This document shows positions 63,801 to 64,000 of a stretch of 64,000 nt of DNA, one piece after another. The position numbers and the translations under genes are program-made. The DNA is from Lindgomyces ingoldianus. Its lineage: Eukaryota > Ascomycota > Dothideomycetes > Pleosporales > Lindgomycetaceae. The notes under the pieces are model-generated. The model was given only the letters and a program-made list of their open reading frames with translations, had not been told where the DNA came from and did no database searches. Every line of letters begins with the position of its first letter. Positions within the stretch are counted from its first letter, which is position 1. Where the stretch lies: positions 1,427,889-1,491,888 of the forward strand of contig NW_022985172.1 in the NCBI RefSeq assembly GCF_010093535.1. The letters run 5' to 3'.

Positions 63801-64000
63801 CTTAGTTAGCTTAGAGTTTCTTATAAAAAAAAATTAGGTATTAGTTTTTAATAGTAATAGTATTTAGTTCTTAGTAGTTAACATAAAATTAAAGCTTACC
63901 TTTAGGTTTCTTTATAAATAGTATAAGTAACACTACTAGTAAAAAGCTAGCTTAAATAAACTCTTTTTTTAAGTTTTTATTAAGGTATTTTTAAAGCACT
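60816..64000 (-). mobile_element. Ty3/gypsy retrotransposon, minus strand, RIP-degraded, runs off the window
   Basis: The 3' LTR is 60816-61134, starting TGTCACA and ending TGTAACA (inverted ends apart from one G-to-A change). Directly inside it, at 61135-61148, is gtactccccctctt, the complement of a polypurine tract. Integrase reads on the minus strand at about 61930-62110 (SLPNIIILDRGTQFVLAF, with stops where Trp is expected). Reverse transcriptase is at about 63250-63640 (SNSLLEHKQHVCLVLKAIEE, AGLQLNINKCKFY, VTYLGYIIF). The order RT before integrase is the gypsy type. Stops and D-to-N changes are widespread. Gag, protease and the 5' LTR would lie beyond the right edge. Confidence 0.9.

Noticed and set aside
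43740..64000. CRISPR-like or tandem gene arrays in the AT-rich block
   Set aside because: Repeats are accounted for by transposon ends, solo LTRs and RIP; no regular spacer arrays occur.

Overview
The window reads as a 43 kb gene-bearing segment joined abruptly to a 20 kb block of mutated transposons, from a filamentous ascomycete (Pezizomycotina). The evidence is short introns (about 46-270 bp) with GT-AG ends and CTAAC-type branch sites, typical fungal orthologues (RAP1 with BRCT/Myb/RCT, SWF1, MED13, ENP2, STE20, HSE1, a fungal phytochrome), and a repeat block in which Trp, Arg and Gln codons have become stops through C-to-T/G-to-A changes, the signature of repeat-induced point mutation (RIP). 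I cannot place the species; a Dothideomycete is plausible but unproven.

Layout. 1-5.3 kb: gene-poor, one doubtful small gene on the minus strand. 5.3-9.4 kb: telomere protein RAP1 (minus) and DHHC palmitoyltransferase SWF1 (plus) diverge from a 163 bp shared promoter. 9.4-12.6 kb: a WD40-repeat pseudogene of the NLR/HET type and a three-exon gene for a 134-residue unknown protein. 13.0-21.1 kb: MED13 (minus) and the ribosome-biogenesis gene ENP2 (plus, with a GC-AG intron) diverge. 21.8-25.5 kb: tail-anchored cytochrome b5 and an unusual flavoprotein-ankyrin fusion, both minus. 27.1-31.7 kb: fungal phytochrome hybrid histidine kinase. 31.7-36.6 kb: long intergenic stretch. 36.6-39.7 kb: STE20 p21-activated kinase. 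40.8-43.0 kb: ESCRT-0 subunit HSE1.

From about 43.74 kb to the end the sequence is AT-rich and holds no intact host gene. It contains a plus-strand Ty3/gypsy relic ending in a chromodomain; two Fot1/pogo DNA-transposon families with terminal inverted repeats and TA target duplications; a minus-strand Ty1/copia element next to a 660 bp assembly gap; a minus-strand Ty3/gypsy element running off the right edge; and a series of solo LTRs and mini-elements whose ends are fixed by perfect 5 bp target duplications. Several of the solo LTRs are little mutated inside heavily mutated hosts, so the nested order of insertion can be read.

The host genes are mostly housekeeping or signalling genes without an obvious shared pathway. 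The most notable observations are the HMG-box-like segment inside RAP1, the flavoprotein-ankyrin fusion lacking the catalytic residues of its enzyme family, and the 417 bp element at 46.3 kb that shares 341 bp with a 518 bp solo LTR but has a different end.
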